DNA of 64,000 bases from Bog-532 sp963742865. GTDB taxonomy: Bacteria; Actinomycetota; Actinomycetes; Streptosporangiales; Streptosporangiaceae. The first letter of the stretch is position 1, and every line of letters starts with the position of its first letter. The translations under genes were made by a program, and so were the position numbers. Below are positions 33,280 through 42,129 of this stretch, piece by piece. Location: assembly GCA_963742865.1 (NCBI GenBank), contig CAVUNW010000011.1, positions 124,001 to 188,000 on the forward strand, read 5' to 3'. A model generated the notes under the pieces. That model worked only from the letters and a program-made list of their open reading frames with translations, did not search any database and was not told where the DNA came from.

Positions 33280-33648
33280 ATGCCGCTGCGGTGCCTGCTA
33301 GTTGATGACAACGAGGCCTTCCTCGAGACCGCAAGCCTTCTCCTTAACCGAGAGGGCGTGACCGTCGTGGGCGTGGCCTCCAGCATCGCCGAGGCGCTCC
33401 GGCAAGCCCGCGCGCTGCGGCCCGACGTCATCCTCGTCGACATCGGGCTCGGCGACGAGAGCGGCTTTGACCTGGCCCGGCTCCTGGCCAAGGAGGGTCA
33501 GGGCGGTGACGCCGTAGTGATCTTGATTTCAACGGGGGCCGAAGCAGACTATACGGAGCTGATCGCCGAAAGCCCCGCCGCCGGATTCCTGGCGAAGTCG
33601 GAGCTGTCGGCGCGGGGCATCAACCGGATCCTCTGCGACACGCCGTAA
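33280..33648 (+). CDS. Stand-alone receiver-domain response regulator
   Basis: 122 residues, a receiver domain only: LLVDDNEAFLETAS at the N-terminus (D9, D10), phosphoacceptor D54 in VILVDIGLGDESG, the S/T in LISTGAE and Lys in FLAKSELSARG. No DNA-binding domain. Such proteins act by protein contact. Being two genes downstream of the phytochrome, it is the closest candidate partner for it, although the phytochrome kinase site is degenerate. Confidence 0.85.
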   Translation: MPLRCLLVDDNEAFLETASLLLNREGVTVVGVASSIAEALRQARALRPDVILVDIGLGDESGFDLARLLAKEGQGGDAVVILISTGAEADYTELIAESPAAGFLAKSELSARGINRILCDTP

Positions 33649-33734
33649 AGAGTGAGCCAGCGGACAGCATGCTCCCGTGCGCGTCATATTCCATTGGCTG
33701 GCCCGTTCTTGCTAGGGCTCGGCGGACGAGCCGG

Positions 33735-34298
33735 CTAGCGCGCCACGCGGTAGTGGAGGTAGACGACTCTCGAGCTGAAGGTGCGGGTCTCGACGAGTTC
33801 GAGATCCACTCGGCGCTCGCGCTGGGCAAAGAACGGAATGCCACCGCCAACCAGCACCGGGTAGACCCGGGCCCGGTACTCGTCGATCAGATCCAACGCG
33901 GCCGCCTCGGCGGCGAGAGCCGCGCCGCCGATCGCGATCTCGCCCTCGGCCGGCTCGGCTCGCAACCGCTCGATCTCCTCCGCCAGGCCGCCGGAGGCCA
34001 GGCGGGCATGGCCCTGCACCGCCGGCAGCGTGGTGGAGAACACCACCTTTGGGAGCGGCTTCCAGATCGCGGCCCATTCGAGCATTGAGTCGCCGAGCGA
34101 TGGATCCTGGTCGGCGGTCTCCCAGTACAGCATCGTCTCGTACAGCCTTCGTCCCAGCAGGTGGACGCCGACCTGTCGTATCTCGTCGGTGACGAAGCGA
34201 AAGACCTCCTCGTCGGGCGCCGTCCAGCCGAAGTCGCCGTCCGGCCCGACGATGTAGCCGTCAAGTGAGACGCCCATCGAATAGGTCACGCTGCGCAT
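33735..34298 (-). CDS. RibD C-terminal / dihydrofolate-reductase-family protein
   Basis: 187 residues, start ATG 34298 with GAGGAGG upstream. YSMGVSLDGYIVGPDGDFGW is the family's opening, LLGRRLYETMLYW the central helix, and DEYRARVYPVLVGGGIPFF the C-terminal NADPH-site strand. Members reduce pteridine- or flavin-precursor-like substrates; the exact one is unknown. It is a lone gene next to a broken sensor gene. Confidence 0.88.
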   Translation of the reverse strand: MRSVTYSMGVSLDGYIVGPDGDFGWTAPDEEVFRFVTDEIRQVGVHLLGRRLYETMLYWETADQDPSLGDSMLEWAAIWKPLPKVVFSTTLPAVQGHARLASGGLAEEIERLRAEPAEGEIAIGGAALAAEAAALDLIDEYRARVYPVLVGGGIPFFAQRERRVDLELVETRTFSSRVVYLHYRVAR

Positions 34299-34382
34299 CA
34301 GAAGTCCTCCTCGGTAACGGGTTCGACCGTACGACCGCCGGACGCCGCAGAACTCATCGCGGCTCGCGCGACAGGGCAAACG

Positions 34383-35153
34383 TTGCCAGTTACGGCACTG
34401 AGCGGCTTGCTGCAGCTTGATTCCGTTTTCGTTCGTTTGTGCGTTCCTAGTGTCGCTGGCGTAGTCGACGTCACGCGGGGGAATGCATGGAAGACGTTTC
34501 CGGAATGGCTGGAAAGTCATCTCGCCGAGAGCGGCCTGTTGTCAGGTATGGAGATCATTCCCGACGTCGGCGGCGACGTTGAGCCTTGTCACGGTGTTGT
34601 CATTCCCGTCGGCGTCAATGCCGAGGGTGGTGTTGTTGCCGCAGCCTGTGGTCGCACCGACTTTCCCACGGAGATTGACCAGCTTCTGCTTTGCCTCGCT
34701 GCGAATCATCCTGCGATCGCCTTCCAGAGCGCATGCCTCGCCCACGAGCGAACGAGGGCTGAAGAGGAGCTCCGCATAGCCCGGGACGAGCTGGAGATGA
34801 AGGTGGCTCGGCGGACGGCCGAGTTGCGGAGAAGCGAAGCCTACTTGTCCGAGGCGCAGAGGGTGACCCATACCGGTACTGCCGCTCTGGACGGCGCTAC
34901 TGGAGAGGTGACGCACTCCTCCGATGAACACTCCCGGTTGTACGGGTTCGATCCTGAACAGGGAGTCCCCTCTTTCGAAGAGTTTCGCCAGCGCGTCCAT
35001 CCGGAGGATCGTGCGAGCTGGACCGAAGCACTCCGGAGAGGAATCAGGGCTAACCGCGCGTTCCCGGCCGGGTCGTCATCGGGGGGCGGGTGCGGCGGCG
35101 CGCTGGGTGAACAGCAGCCCGGTGAGCGCGGCGGCGGCGAGGTGAAGGTGTGA
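34383..35153 (+). pseudogene. Fragment of a GAF-PAS sensor (kinase or regulator)
   Basis: Residues ~30-120 resemble the end of a GAF domain (LLSGMEIIPDVGGDVEPCHG ... FPTEIDQLLLCLAANHPAIA), then a coiled-coil linker (RAEEELRIARDELEMKVARR) and a PAS domain (GEVTHSSDEHSRLYGFDPEQ, EEFRQRVHPEDRASWTEALR). The output domain is absent: after residue ~220 the sequence turns into a Gly/Ser-rich tail unlike any family. The front of the GAF domain is also missing. A sensor gene truncated at both ends. Confidence 0.7.
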
Positions 35154-35313
35154 TGGTCAACTCAACCCCGAATGGGCCTGCCGCTCCGTGCTCGTGACCC
35201 AGAGCACAGCATCGCGATCCGGCGCGAGCGCCGCGACACGGCGCTCATCACGGTAGGAGCCGCTGCTGATCGCTGGGCAGGTCGAAGGTGAAGTGGCAGT
35301 CACGCGTTATGGG

Positions 35314-35348
35314 CCCGGCGGCCCGGTAGCTGGTACCGGGCCGCCGGG
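35314..35348 (-). terminator. Hairpin terminator for the secreted propeller gene
   Basis: A perfect 15-bp stem cccggcggcccggta / taccgggccgccggg with five-base loop gctgg, ending 6 bases beyond the stop of the minus-strand gene at 35355. No T-tract. Confidence 0.8.
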
Positions 35349-35354
35349 TACCTG

Positions 35355-36326
35355 TTACGGGGTGACCTTGGACCAGGTGCCGGTAGCCAGGTCGGTGTGC
35401 TGCCAGACCTGGCTGTCGGTGCCGAGTACGTAGGCATTCGGCGTGGCGCCGAAAGAAGACCCGCCTGTCCCGGTGGTGAGGGAGCCGCCAAGCGAGTGCC
35501 AGCCGGGCGCCGTTGAGAGGAACTGGTGGTACCAGAGAGCGTTGTTGGTGCCACGCACGTACCCCACCAGCAACCCGGTCGTGTTAACTAGCGCCGGGTC
35601 GGAGGGGGTCAAGCCGCCGGCCGGGCTGAACCCGGTCGCGCCGACCTGCTGGATATAAAGCTCCTTGTTGGTGCCGACCACGAGCACGAAGTTGGCGCCC
35701 CGGTAGGCGGCCGACGGACCGGTGCCGGACAGCAGCGCGCCACCGGTAGAGAACCAGCCGCCCCAGCCCGCGCTGGTGTGGTTGCGGCCCCACACGGCCC
35801 CGTTTGACCCGCGCACGTAGACGGAGTACGTCGTACTGTTGACGTCCAGCGCCCCCGGCTTGGAGGTGAGCGTACCCCCCAGCGAGGTCCAGGCCCCGCT
35901 GCAGGGGCCCACCGTGCCGCCGGAGCCGGTGCACGTGCTGTAGTACAGCTGGTTATTGGTTCCCTCGCCGAAGATGACGAAGGTTCCGGCACCCGTGACG
36001 ATCGGGGACGGCGCGCTGATCAGGTGGCCGCCAGCGGACACGGTCGCGCCGCCGGTGGCCAGGCTCTTCATCTGCACGGTGCCGTCGGTCGCCGTGTAGA
36101 AGATGAAGTTGGTGCCGCCCGCGTTCGCCGCTCCCGGCGCGATCCTAGGGGCAGGCGGCGGCGGGGCAGCGCTCGCGACGGAGGCGAATCCCGCCAATGA
36201 CGCGGTGCCGAACGACACCGCCATAGCTACCGCGCTTGCCCAGGCCCATGGCCGCCAGCGCCGTTTGGGTGAAGTTGGGGCATCAGATGAATAGCTGGCG
36301 AAGGCAGTGTTACGAAATGCTCGCAT
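35355..36326 (-). CDS. Secreted lectin-like beta-propeller protein
   Basis: 323 residues from ATG 36326 (GGGGAA upstream). Basic N-terminus and a signal helix (AWASAVAMAVSFGTASLAG) ending in ASAAPPPPAP. The rest is repeats of about 50 residues with the blade motif G-T-N-N-x-L-Y/W (FGEGTNNQLYYS, VRGSNGAVWGRNH, VVGTNKELYIQ, VRGTNNALWYHQ, VLGTDSQVWQH), the same propeller family as the N-terminal part of the 18961 deacetylase but with no enzyme domain. Probably binds sugars outside the cell. A full-match DosR-like box lies about 200 bases upstream. Confidence 0.75.
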   Translation of the reverse strand: MRAFRNTAFASYSSDAPTSPKRRWRPWAWASAVAMAVSFGTASLAGFASVASAAPPPPAPRIAPGAANAGGTNFIFYTATDGTVQMKSLATGGATVSAGGHLISAPSPIVTGAGTFVIFGEGTNNQLYYSTCTGSGGTVGPCSGAWTSLGGTLTSKPGALDVNSTTYSVYVRGSNGAVWGRNHTSAGWGGWFSTGGALLSGTGPSAAYRGANFVLVVGTNKELYIQQVGATGFSPAGGLTPSDPALVNTTGLLVGYVRGTNNALWYHQFLSTAPGWHSLGGSLTTGTGGSSFGATPNAYVLGTDSQVWQHTDLATGTWSKVTP

Positions 36327-36519
36327 GATGCGTTCCCCGGAAATCCTCGATACTGCCGACGCCCGCACGGTTTTCACCGGGTCAGTCGCGCCTATTCCCC
36401 ATTCGCCTTCCCTTGATGACGCGCCACCCGCAAATTGGACCCCATCCTTGGCGCGGCGCCGGCCCGTAGGCATTTGGCCGACAGGATTCGAGCCTCTCAG
36501 ATCCCCGACAAACCCGACA

Positions 36520-36533
36520 GGGACCAACGTCCC
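36520..36533. promoter_or_regulatory. DosR/DevR-like box, full match
   Basis: GGGACCAACGTCCC matches GGGAC-N4-GTCCC exactly and is followed by GAA, as in the mycobacterial consensus. It lies 19 kb from devR. The nearest downstream gene is the secreted propeller protein (minus strand, start 36326); on the other side are only IS remnants. Confidence 0.65.
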
Positions 36534-36603
36534 GAATCCCTGGCGAGTGCCTTTCCCGGGAAACGCTGGAACCGTGGAGACGCCCACCGCCAAGGAACGT
36601 TTT

Positions 36604-37190
36604 TCATCCTCCGATCTCGCGGGTCTGAAGTACGTGGATGGCTTTGGCGAGCTGCCCGGCCTTCCGGGGGCAGCAGCGGAGTTTGCGCAGGATGCGCCAG
36701 GTTTTGAGCTGGGCCGTTGGCGCGTTCGCCGGGGCCGGGCAGCTGGGCGTGAAACGCGGTTGGCGGCCTTCTGCGCGGTGAGCTTTCCCTGTCCTTGTAC
36801 GGGTACGGATGCGCGCGCTGACCCCGGCGTAGCCCTTGTCCGCCAGCACCAGCAGGCCACTGGCGGCAGTTCGCGCACGAGGGCCTTAGATCCGGGCGGC
36901 GGTCAGGTCGTGCGTGGCGCCGGGGAGCGGACCAGATACCCGCAGAATCTCAGCGGCGCTGCGAAGCGGGAGGCCGGAGCCGATCCGGGCTCAGCTTCGA
37001 GGCCCGTTGATGCAGTCAAGCCGGGCGACCTGCTCATCTTGCCTGCGCTTCGGCCACCACACCGGCACCACGACTCGATGTGCAGCGGCAGGCCAGCAGA
37101 GTCACAGGCTCGGCAGCGGAACGGGCAGCCGCGTAGGCGCCGCCACGCGGCAGCGGATAAGGGCCGGACGGATGAAGGGTAAGCCTTCAC
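36604..37190 (-). pseudogene. Degraded IS5-family transposase
   Basis: The minus-strand translation starts like an intact element (MKAYPSSVRPLS at 37190), continues in broken frames (VSGPLPGATHDLTAARI then a stop near 36890) and ends ALADKGYAG-like: LADKGYAGVSARIRTRTRTG ... QLKTWRILRKLRCCPRKAGQ, LAKAIHVLQTREIGG. The D of LADKGY and the E region belong to the DDE domain. Several stops and frame changes make it non-functional. Its 3' ~110 bases are nearly identical to the copy at 38437. Confidence 0.75.
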
Positions 37191-37271
37191 GGCAGCTGCC
37201 CGTTGAGGATGTTTGCTGCCTGGCCGGAGCGGAGTTAGCCTGGCCGGCGAGAGGGCAAGGGGGACAGTGGG

Positions 37272-38096
37272 TTGGGGGAGCTGCGACAGTTCTACGGCGG
37301 GTCAGGCGTTCCGCTACGCCTGGATCGCGAGGCCGGTGCGCCTGCGGCCGCATGGCAGTCGCACCGGGCACGGCTCCGAACATGGCTCGACGCGGTGCCG
37401 GACTCTGATTGGGGCGGGCCGACGCGCTGCGCCCTGTGGGACATGACCGCGCTCGTACGGCACCTGGTCTCCGGATCTCAGTTCCTCGGCTACACGCTCC
37501 ACAAGGCGAATCGTGGTGTTTCAACCGCTGTGATGCGGGGATTCGACACCCAGCTGACCGCGCAAGCCGATGCCGAGAGGTTCGGCGAGATAACGCCAGA
37601 TACCGCCCGTGACTTGCTGGCGTCGAAGGATGCTTCGGTAGCGGCAGAATTCGTCGGCGCAGGACAGGGCGGCTGGTCGGCGATGGCAGAGGCGCCTCCC
37701 GGGCGCCTGCCTGCTCATATGGCGGTCAATCACTTCCTGTTCGATTCGTGGGTGCACGAGCATGACTTGATGCTGCCGCGCGGTGAGATTCCCGCCGTGG
37801 ACCGTTTGGAGGCCGAGGTCGTGGTGAGCTACCTCATCGGCCTCGCGTCCCTCCAGGCCGGTTCCACGACCTTCCTCGACCTGCGGCTGACGAGCCCCGA
37901 TCTGCGGGTCGGCCTCGATGTGGCCGGCGAGATGGTGCATGTCACCCTGGGATCAGCACCCGAAGGAGCGGCGGTGATCGAGAGCCAGGTCGCAGATCTT
38001 GTCGATCGCGCCACCGGCCGCCAAGGCGGTCCGGTCCGGGGAGATGAGGCCGGCTTGGCCGTCCTCGATTACTGCGCAGGGCTGCTGGCGGGCTGA
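37272..38096 (+). CDS. Mycothiol-dependent maleylpyruvate isomerase-like (DinB-2) protein
   Basis: 274 residues from TTG 37272 with AAGGGGG upstream. Motifs of the family: ALWDMTALVRHLVSGSQFLG (first metal His), HMAVNHFLFDSWVHEHDLML (second His pair), then a C-terminal SCP-2-like domain (LRLTSPDLRVGLDVAGEMVH ... ADLVDRATGRQG). These are usually mycothiol-dependent isomerases or thiol transferases of Actinobacteria. It lies intact between two IS remnants, so it may have been moved in with them. Confidence 0.8.
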   Translation: MGELRQFYGGSGVPLRLDREAGAPAAAWQSHRARLRTWLDAVPDSDWGGPTRCALWDMTALVRHLVSGSQFLGYTLHKANRGVSTAVMRGFDTQLTAQADAERFGEITPDTARDLLASKDASVAAEFVGAGQGGWSAMAEAPPGRLPAHMAVNHFLFDSWVHEHDLMLPRGEIPAVDRLEAEVVVSYLIGLASLQAGSTTFLDLRLTSPDLRVGLDVAGEMVHVTLGSAPEGAAVIESQVADLVDRATGRQGGPVRGDEAGLAVLDYCAGLLAG

Positions 38097-38436
38097 GGTC
38101 CTGCCCATCAGCTCGGGGCCATTCTGGATGGGTGGTCTGTGACTGGTCCGCCCGGGCAGAGGAGGCCTCCCGGCGTCTGCCCATCATCGGCGCCCGCTGC
38201 CTCGCCCGGCTGCTCGATAACCTCGGCGCGGCCGACCTCGACCTGCTCGTGGCGCGGCCGCGCGGCTCGACACGCCACCCGGGTCGACCTCGGATTCCCG
38301 GCCACGTTCATCCGCGACACCAGCCCCTCGGGCCATCGGCGCAGTCGCCGAGGGCAGCTGACGACTCCGAGGGTCTTGATGCCCGGATTGCCCGGAGGTT
38401 GAGCCGCGAACGACCGGCCGGAATCACCGAACGTCT
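38097..38436. other. Non-coding stretch between isomerase-like gene and IS remnant
   Basis: 340 bases. Frames on both strands stay open by GC bias but none reads as a protein I recognise, and no hairpin of note was found. Possibly debris from the insertion events on either side. Confidence 0.4.
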
Positions 38437-38795
38437 TCATCCTCCGACCTCGCGGGCCTGAAGTACGTGGATGGCCTTGGCGAGCTGCCCGGCCTTCCAG
38501 GGGCAGCAGCGGAGTTTGCGCAGGATGCGCCAGGTTTTGAGCTGGGCGTTGGCGCGTTCGCCGGGGCTGCGGAGCCGGGCGTGAGCTCGGTTGGCGTCTT
38601 TCTGGGAGGCTGGCTTGTTTCGCCCCCGGTACGGAGTGCGGATGTGCTCCCCGGCGCCGGCGTAGCCCTTGTCCGCCAGGATCACCAGCCCGCAGCTGGC
38701 CAGCTCCCGCACGATGCCCCAGATCCGGGCCGCAGTTAGGTCGTGCACGGCGCCGGGCAGCGGCCCGGACACCCACACGATGTCCCCATCCGGAG
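38437..38795 (-). pseudogene. 3' fragment of an IS5-family transposase
   Basis: Translates to DGDIVWVSGPLPGAVHDLTA, RIWGIVRELASCGLVILADK, GYAGAGEHIRTPYRGRNKPA and QLKTWRILRKLRCCPWKAGQ, ending LAKAIHVLQAREVGG. This is the second half of a DDE_Tnp_4-type transposase; the N-terminal HTH and first Asp are missing. It begins directly at the point where the SpvB-like sequence ends, and shares ~110 nearly identical bases with the remnant at 36604. One-ended relic. Confidence 0.8.
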
Positions 38796-39005
38796 TGAGA
38801 CCACCCGAAGCCGAAGGGACCGTTGCCCGTTCCGGAGCTATAGGTCAGCACGAGTTCGGGTCCGAACCCAGATCGCCCTGGGCTCACGTTTATGGGGATG
38901 GTCATCGTCCCGGTACCGGTGACCGGATTGGCGGAGAACTTCTCTCCTATGCCGCGAATCGCGCCACCGCCGCCCCATCGCCCTGCTCCTCCGTTCCTCC
39001 GGTAC
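38796..39005 (-). pseudogene. N-terminal remnant of an SpvB/TcB-type toxin component
   Basis: In one minus-strand frame the sequence reads GGGAIRGIGEKFSANPVTGT, GTMTIPINVSPGRSGFGPEL and VLTYSSGTGNGPFGFGW. This is the hallmark start of SpvB (Salmonella virulence plasmid 65 kDa B) domains, which in Tc toxins form the cocoon B component. After FGFGWSHS the sequence switches to the transposase fragment, so the >1000-residue remainder is gone. No clear start codon. It lies directly after the stop of the 39013 gene, which may once have been its operon partner. Confidence 0.75.
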
Positions 39006-39012
39006 AGGTCAG

Positions 39013-40752
39013 CTACATGTGAATACTCGGCGCGCGAGCTTCAGGGACAAGACGCCAGGTGACCCGTCCTATCTCCTTTCCCTCATATATCTGCCGGACC
39101 GCCACGTCATAGGTCCAGTCGCGCCGCCTGACCGGCACATGTACGAGGAGATGACTTTCCGCGGCGGCGCCGGCGGGTAGTTCGACCTGACCGAGCGCGT
39201 GACATCCGCTCGGATCGACTCGTATGCGCAGGACACGACGGTCGCCGGGATCGGTGCCGGCGGCTGCCCGATGTTCTTCGCCGGGGACGCCCGGAGCGGG
39301 CCGCAGTCCCTGGCCCACCCAGTCCGGGACCTGCAGCACCATCTGGCTGTCTTCGGGCAGTTCAGCGAGGGTCTCGATGGCAAAGACCTGGGCGCCGTCC
39401 CACGCGCCGGAAATCAGGAACGGCAGCTTGACGAACCCGGCGGACGGTTCGCCGGTTCTATGGGGAGTGTTGGCGACCACGTTGAAGTTGCGCCACGAGA
39501 TGTTGTTGTGGGCGTAGATATAGGCGACGAAGTCCGCGAAGGTCGCGAACGTGGTGGGGTCCGGCGCGGGGTCGTCCGCGTTCCCCACCGTGGCCACGAA
39601 GCAGTAGTGACCGGGGCCGGGGATATCAGCCTGGGACCAGGTGATGCCCGGATCGGATACCTGCACGACGTGCCCCGCTGGCACGTCCGCGAACGACGCG
39701 CTGCCGATCAGATTCCACAGGGCAGGCGTCACCAGCGTGGCCGGCGGTGACCAGTACGCGGTGGCGGTGACCGCGGTCGCATCGGTCCCGCGGTTCCATA
39801 CTCGGAGGTATACGTAGTTCGGCTGGCCAGCCCGGACGTCGGGGTCGCTTTCGCTGTCACTGCTGATCGACGCGGGCGTCGAGAAGACCGCCTGCGGGTC
39901 CGCGACGGGATTGTTCTTCACAATAATGTCGGGACTGTCCGACAGCGAACCGGTGTGAGAGGTGCCGTCGTCTGCCAGATTGTGACGAATGTAGAGGCTG
40001 GGATCTAGTAGTGGGAAGGGGTCATCGTCTGGCAAATTCACTGCGGTGCCGGGCGGATAGTGGCGCGCGAGCAGCGCGGCGAAGTCGCTGAAGGCGTTCT
40101 GCAGTCCGAGGTTGGCTGCCGTTTGGCCCAGGGTGGGAGCCCCCGCGCTGATGATGTCCGGCCAGCTGAAGTTCAGCTGGTAAGCGAGGTAATTGAGGAA
40201 CAGCGACCCGCAGCCGGTGGAGACCACGTTCTGGTCGGTCGGTTCGGTATTGGTCACCCAATCCGGGCGGGAGGGATTAGTGCTGTTGAGCCAGGCATTG
40301 CCGGTACTGAACCAGGGGCGCCAGGCCGGGTTCAGCACCGTGGGCAGCACTCGCGAAATCGCCTCGCCATTGCTGAAACCGCAGTTGACGCCCTTGGCCT
40401 GAATGGCCTCGAAGACCTCCACGACCTCGGCATCGACCAGTCCCGGGAGGTTTTGTAGAATGGTACCGGCACTGATGTAGCAGGTGATAGCCGTCGCCGC
40501 GCAGCCTGGATGGCTGGCGCCGCCGCCTCCGGGCACGAGGCTGACCTGGAAGGGCAGCGACGACGCGGGCGGCATGATGCCGCCGTACAAGGTGCTCAGC
40601 GCGCTCAGGTCTTGCTCGCACCGGCCGAGAACAGACTGCGCCAGCGCAGCCCCGTTGCTAAGGCTGTCGTCATAAGAAACAACAAAGTGCGCTGTTTGAC
40701 CTCCGACGATCATCATCGGAGCACGCCTAGGTAAATAGCCCGCTGTGTACAC
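39013..40752 (-). CDS. Large protein of unknown function, partner of lost SpvB gene
   Basis: 579 residues from GTG 40752; ATG 40716 (MMIVGGQTAHFVVSYD) is an alternative. The first half has ordered, Cys-containing segments (GCAATAITCYISAGTILQNL, GVNCGFSNGEAISRVLPTVL, GCGSLFLNYLAYQLNFSWPD) that resemble a peptidase-like or structural fold without a recognisable active site. The middle (PDIIVKNNP ... YVYLRVWNRGTDATAVTATA) resembles CARDB-type beta-sandwich domains. No signal peptide. The SpvB start follows within about 10 bases of its stop, so it may encode an accessory or envelope-associated protein of that toxin-like locus. Confidence 0.6.
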   Translation of the reverse strand: MYTAGYLPRRAPMMIVGGQTAHFVVSYDDSLSNGAALAQSVLGRCEQDLSALSTLYGGIMPPASSLPFQVSLVPGGGGASHPGCAATAITCYISAGTILQNLPGLVDAEVVEVFEAIQAKGVNCGFSNGEAISRVLPTVLNPAWRPWFSTGNAWLNSTNPSRPDWVTNTEPTDQNVVSTGCGSLFLNYLAYQLNFSWPDIISAGAPTLGQTAANLGLQNAFSDFAALLARHYPPGTAVNLPDDDPFPLLDPSLYIRHNLADDGTSHTGSLSDSPDIIVKNNPVADPQAVFSTPASISSDSESDPDVRAGQPNYVYLRVWNRGTDATAVTATAYWSPPATLVTPALWNLIGSASFADVPAGHVVQVSDPGITWSQADIPGPGHYCFVATVGNADDPAPDPTTFATFADFVAYIYAHNNISWRNFNVVANTPHRTGEPSAGFVKLPFLISGAWDGAQVFAIETLAELPEDSQMVLQVPDWVGQGLRPAPGVPGEEHRAAAGTDPGDRRVLRIRVDPSGCHALGQVELPAGAAAESHLLVHVPVRRRDWTYDVAVRQIYEGKEIGRVTWRLVPEARAPSIHM

Positions 40753-40855
40753 CCCATATGTGTGGCCCCCTTCGGTACCGTGCGTGTTCAGCGCACGCGT
40801 AAATCAGAATCCTGGGTCTGGGTAAGATACGGCGAGCTGACGCTCCAAAAGATCG

Positions 40856-41407
40856 TCATACGCAATCGCCTTCGAGCGGGCGTGCGGAGACGGGCTCACC
40901 CAGCAGGCGGCGGAAGCAGAATTCCAGCACGCCTGCGGAGGGCCGGTCCAGCCATTGCGCGTCATCCACGGCGACCGTAAGCGGCGCGGCGGCCGAGAGG
41001 ATCCGCAGCCCGTCAAGGATCCCTCGTGCCAGGACCCGCAGCTCCGGCACCGGACGGGCGGCCCCGGAAAGAGCCGCCGGCCGGGAGCCCGGGCACGCGT
41101 CGCGCAGCAGAGCGAGCTCTACGGCGCGCCGCCGCGGCCCCGCAAGCATCGGAAGGATTCCTCCGGCAATGCCGCCGAACAGGTCATCAAGCGCGGAGAA
41201 CGCGAGTGGCCTTTTTCCCGGGGTCGGTCTGCACGACAGTACCTGGGATGACCGGCCTGCGATCCGGAGCACGTGTTGCCACACAATGGTCTTACCGATC
41301 CCGGCATCGCCCGTGATGGCAAGCGCCGCCGGCGCCCCGGACGCAGCCGAAAGAAAGGCCCAGATCTCCGCGATCTCGGCATCCCGTCCGATCGGCCTCG
41401 AATCCAC
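40856..41407 (-). pseudogene. N-terminal AAA-ATPase fragment of a LuxR-family (LAL) regulator
   Basis: 183 residues. RPIGRDAEIAEIWAFLSAAS, Walker A GDAGIGKTIVWQHVL and Walker B LTVAVDDAQWLD are typical of the N-terminus of ~900-residue LAL regulators. The chain ends soon after (LGEPVSARPLEGDCV) with no tetratricopeptide or HTH part, and downstream DNA to 40763 does not continue it. A truncated gene. Confidence 0.75.
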
Positions 41408-41737
41408 TTATTACCCCCGAATTGGGTCTAACATATCCAGACGCCAGCGAACACCCCCTCCTTCCATTTTCTGAACGCACCTCAAACGAACCCGGAATCT
41501 CACTGATTCGGGGCCGGCGAGTGATGGAACAGATGATCGACGAGCGAACCCAATCGTCGATGCGATCGCGGTGACCGGCTGACCGCCTCAGGTGGCCTAC
41601 AAGGTGCAGAGCCTGCTCGTTCTCCTGGTTGACTGCCCGATCGGGCACGCTTTGCCGACTACAGGCCGATGCCGGGCCTTGCGTCGGGTTCTCCGGGATG
41701 ACAGTGTGAGCTAAGTCACTAATCATGGGGGGGAACC
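41408..41737. other. Intergenic stretch without recognised gene
   Basis: 330 bases, with a lower GC content than the surroundings (e.g. 41410-41510). No protein-like frame and no strong inverted repeat. It contains the promoter of the gene at 41738, whose ribosome site is GGGGGGG just upstream. Confidence 0.4.
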
Positions 41738-42037
41738 ATGAAGTTCATCGTTGAAGTCGATCTTCCGCTGGAGCCGTTCAGCACCTATGTCCGCGCGGGC
41801 ACTGCCGGGGAGAAGATCGGTGAGGTGCTCGGAGCTATCAAGCCTGAGGTCATGTACTTCACTGACAACGGCGTGGGACGCGGCGCGGTGATGATCGTCG
41901 AGCTGGACAGTGCCAGCCAGGTTCCGCACGTGACCGAGCCATGGATGCTCACCTTCGGCGCGTCCGTACATTACCGACTTGCGATGGCGCCAGAGGAGCT
42001 TCAGTCTGCTGGGCTTGAGAGGTACGCCGCGACCTGA
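41738..42037 (+). CDS. Small alpha/beta-barrel-type protein (DUF3303/YciI-like)
   Basis: 99 residues: MKFIVEVDLPLEPFSTYVRA, then AIKPEVMYFTDNGVGRGAVM, IVELDSASQVPHVTEPWMLT, and YRLAMAPEELQSAGL. The pattern of a first beta strand MKFIVEV, a helix, a strand ending at a conserved charged loop, and a final helix is that of small dimeric ferredoxin-fold proteins. Members of such families have diverse or unknown roles. Stands alone. Confidence 0.7.
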   Translation: MKFIVEVDLPLEPFSTYVRAGTAGEKIGEVLGAIKPEVMYFTDNGVGRGAVMIVELDSASQVPHVTEPWMLTFGASVHYRLAMAPEELQSAGLERYAAT

Positions 42038-42129
42038 GAGTTGTGACCGCGCTGAGTGACCGCTGACGGCGGAGTTGCAAGAGCGGATGCTGCGTTGTCT
42101 AGCGGCCCACATAGGAAGGGGGCCAAATC

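Noticed and set aside
36490..36515. Stretch resembling a tRNA T-arm (ggattcgagcc)
   Set aside because: No matching acceptor, D or anticodon stems could be formed around it.
38814..38829. GGGACCGTTGCCCG as a DosR-like box
   Set aside because: It lies inside the conserved SpvB coding motif (GNGPFGFG), so the match is explained by codons, and one arm has mismatches.
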